Assembly (NCBI GenBank): GCA_947380655.1
Contig: CANCRX010000135.1
Location: 1-6,099 of the forward strand
Direction: 5' to 3'
Length of the DNA: 6,099 nt
From: Alcaligenaceae bacterium
Lineage (GTDB): Bacteria > Pseudomonadota > Gammaproteobacteria > Burkholderiales > Burkholderiaceae_B
A program made the position numbers and the translations under genes. Position 1 is the first letter of the stretch; each line of letters opens with the position of its first letter. Positions 5,102 through 6,099 of the stretch are shown in pieces. Below the pieces are notes generated by a model that was not told the origin of the DNA, made no database searches, and saw nothing but the letters and a program-made list of their open reading frames with translations.

Positions 5102-6099
5102 AAAAAATTACTTACCTGTCGAAGCAGCTTAAACACGCGATGTTTTTAATGCTGAGCACAATCATTGCATCGGCATTATTTATTGCACAAGTCCATGCAC
5201 AACAAACTTGGCCTGCGCAACCGGTCACTTTTGTTGTTGGTTACGCTCCTGGAGGCACGACAGACATTATTGCAAGAATTGTTGCCAGCACCCTTAGTAC
5301 ACAAACCGGACAGACGTTTATTGTTGAAAACAAGGCCGGTGCAAGTAGTAATATTGGTGCCGAAAACGTGGCGAGTGCTACACCAAACGGAACGAAATTT
5401 TATGTAGGTTCCACAGCGAATGCAATTAACAAAAGTTTATATAAAAATCTTAATTACGATATAGAAAAAGATTTGATGGCTGTTGCCATGCTCGGCACCG
5501 TACCGAACATGTTGGTCGTCAACCCAGGCTTACCGATCAAAACCGTCTCTGATTACATCGCTTACGCAAAACAACATCCTGGTAAATTGACCTGTGCATC
5601 CTCTGGCGCCGGATCAGCCATTCATATGTCGTGTGAACTTTTTAAAATACAGACTCAAACTGACATATTGCATGTCCCGTATAAGGGTAGCAACCCTGCT
5701 CTGACTGATTTACTGGGCGGTCAAGTCAATTCAATCTTTGACAATATGCCTTCCGTTCTTCAGCAGGTTCGTGCGGGAAAACTGCGTGCACTAGGAGTCA
5801 CTACATCAAGTCGATCAGCTTTTGCACCAGACATTCCCACACTTGCCGAGTCTGGTCTCCCTGATTTTTCTGTACAAGCCTGGTTTGGCTTGTTTGCACC
5901 CGCAGGTACCTCGGAGCAATTACTGCAACAGGTCAATCAAGCCATCCAACAGGCGATGTCCTCTGAAGACCTCAAAAAAAGTTTTAATCAGGCAGGCATA
6001 GCCACGCCTGAACTTCCCAACAGTGTTGCGACATTTAAGAATTTCGTCGGACAGGAAGTCAATAAATGGGCGGAAGTTGTTAAAAAATCAGGCGCACAG
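5098..6099 (+). CDS. Bug/TctC-family periplasmic solute-binding protein (3' end off window)
   Basis: The frame is open from the ATG at 5098 to the last base: 334 codons with no stop, probably lacking only the last few. The product is a second extracytoplasmic binding protein of the tripartite tricarboxylate transporter family. The signal peptide has an extended basic start (Lys2, Lys3, Lys9, Lys12), a hydrophobic core (about 15-31) and QVHA-QQ with cleavage near 34/35. Bug motifs: VVGYAPGGTTDIIAR (46-60), VENKAGASSNIGAENVA (76-92), ASSGAGSAIHMSCELF (167-182), HVPYKGSNPALTDLLGGQV (192-210), RAGKLRALGVTT (225-236), PDIPTLAESGLPDF (244-257) and APAGTSEQLLQQ (267-278). It keeps the standard PGGTTD loop, unlike the Bug protein at 2346-3314, and is clearly a divergent paralogue. 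Its ATG overlaps the dioxygenase stop (ATGA), and no strong Shine-Dalgarno precedes it, so translation is coupled. It probably delivers the dioxygenase substrate or a related anion (inference). Confidence 0.93.
   Translation, partial: MKKITYLSKQLKHAMFLMLSTIIASALFIAQVHAQQTWPAQPVTFVVGYAPGGTTDIIARIVASTLSTQTGQTFIVENKAGASSNIGAENVASATPNGTKFYVGSTANAINKSLYKNLNYDIEKDLMAVAMLGTVPNMLVVNPGLPIKTVSDYIAYAKQHPGKLTCASSGAGSAIHMSCELFKIQTQTDILHVPYKGSNPALTDLLGGQVNSIFDNMPSVLQQVRAGKLRALGVTTSSRSAFAPDIPTLAESGLPDFSVQAWFGLFAPAGTSEQLLQQVNQAIQQAMSSEDLKKSFNQAGIATPELPNSVATFKNFVGQEVNKWAEVVKKSGAQ

Noticed and set aside
5165..5407. Alternative 80-residue frame on the plus strand
   Set aside because: It lies wholly within the second Bug gene in another frame. 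The Bug frame has a signal peptide and family motifs throughout.

Overview
The window is a piece of a bacterial chromosome or plasmid carrying small-molecule catabolism genes, with an insertion sequence at its left edge. Two extracytoplasmic solute-binding proteins of the Bug/TctC family, a mid-range GC content and an IS3-family element together suggest a betaproteobacterium, most likely Burkholderiales. That placement is inference; there is no rRNA or other marker here.

Left region (1-1719). Positions 1-148 are one end of an IS3-family insertion sequence: terminal inverted repeat, leader with a small hairpin, Shine-Dalgarno and the first 29 codons of orfA reading leftward out of the window. 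Directly beside it, rightward, lies the 3' part of a gene for a secreted zinc alkylsulfatase of the SdsA1/YjcS class. The IS sits about nine codons before the metal-binding HxHxDH motif. All metal-ligand codons and the two downstream domains survive, but signal peptide, promoter, start codon and roughly 160 N-terminal residues are cut off. I call it a disrupted gene.

Middle region (1720-4165, minus strand). Three genes form a compact leftward operon: a short-chain dehydrogenase/reductase (SDR), a Bug/TctC periplasmic binding protein, and an unrecognised 206-residue protein. The last ends tail-to-tail with the sulfatase remnant, with no base between the two stop codons.

Right region (4166-6099). 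A 111-bp AT-rich divergent promoter region separates the SDR operon from a rightward operon. The rightward operon has a TauD/TfdA-family Fe(II)/2-oxoglutarate dioxygenase followed by a second Bug/TctC binding protein. These two overlap by ATGA, and the second runs off the right edge, nearly complete.

Working model (inference): the two divergent operons form a catabolic island. One or two periplasmic binding proteins capture an organic anion, the dioxygenase attacks it oxidatively, and the SDR oxidises or reduces an alcohol or carbonyl intermediate. The dioxygenase keeps the iron- and 2-oxoglutarate-binding residues of TauD, but the positions contacting taurine's sulfonate (His70) and amine (Asn95) appear changed, so the substrate is probably not taurine. 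No transporter membrane subunits, regulator, tRNA, rRNA or CRISPR is visible.
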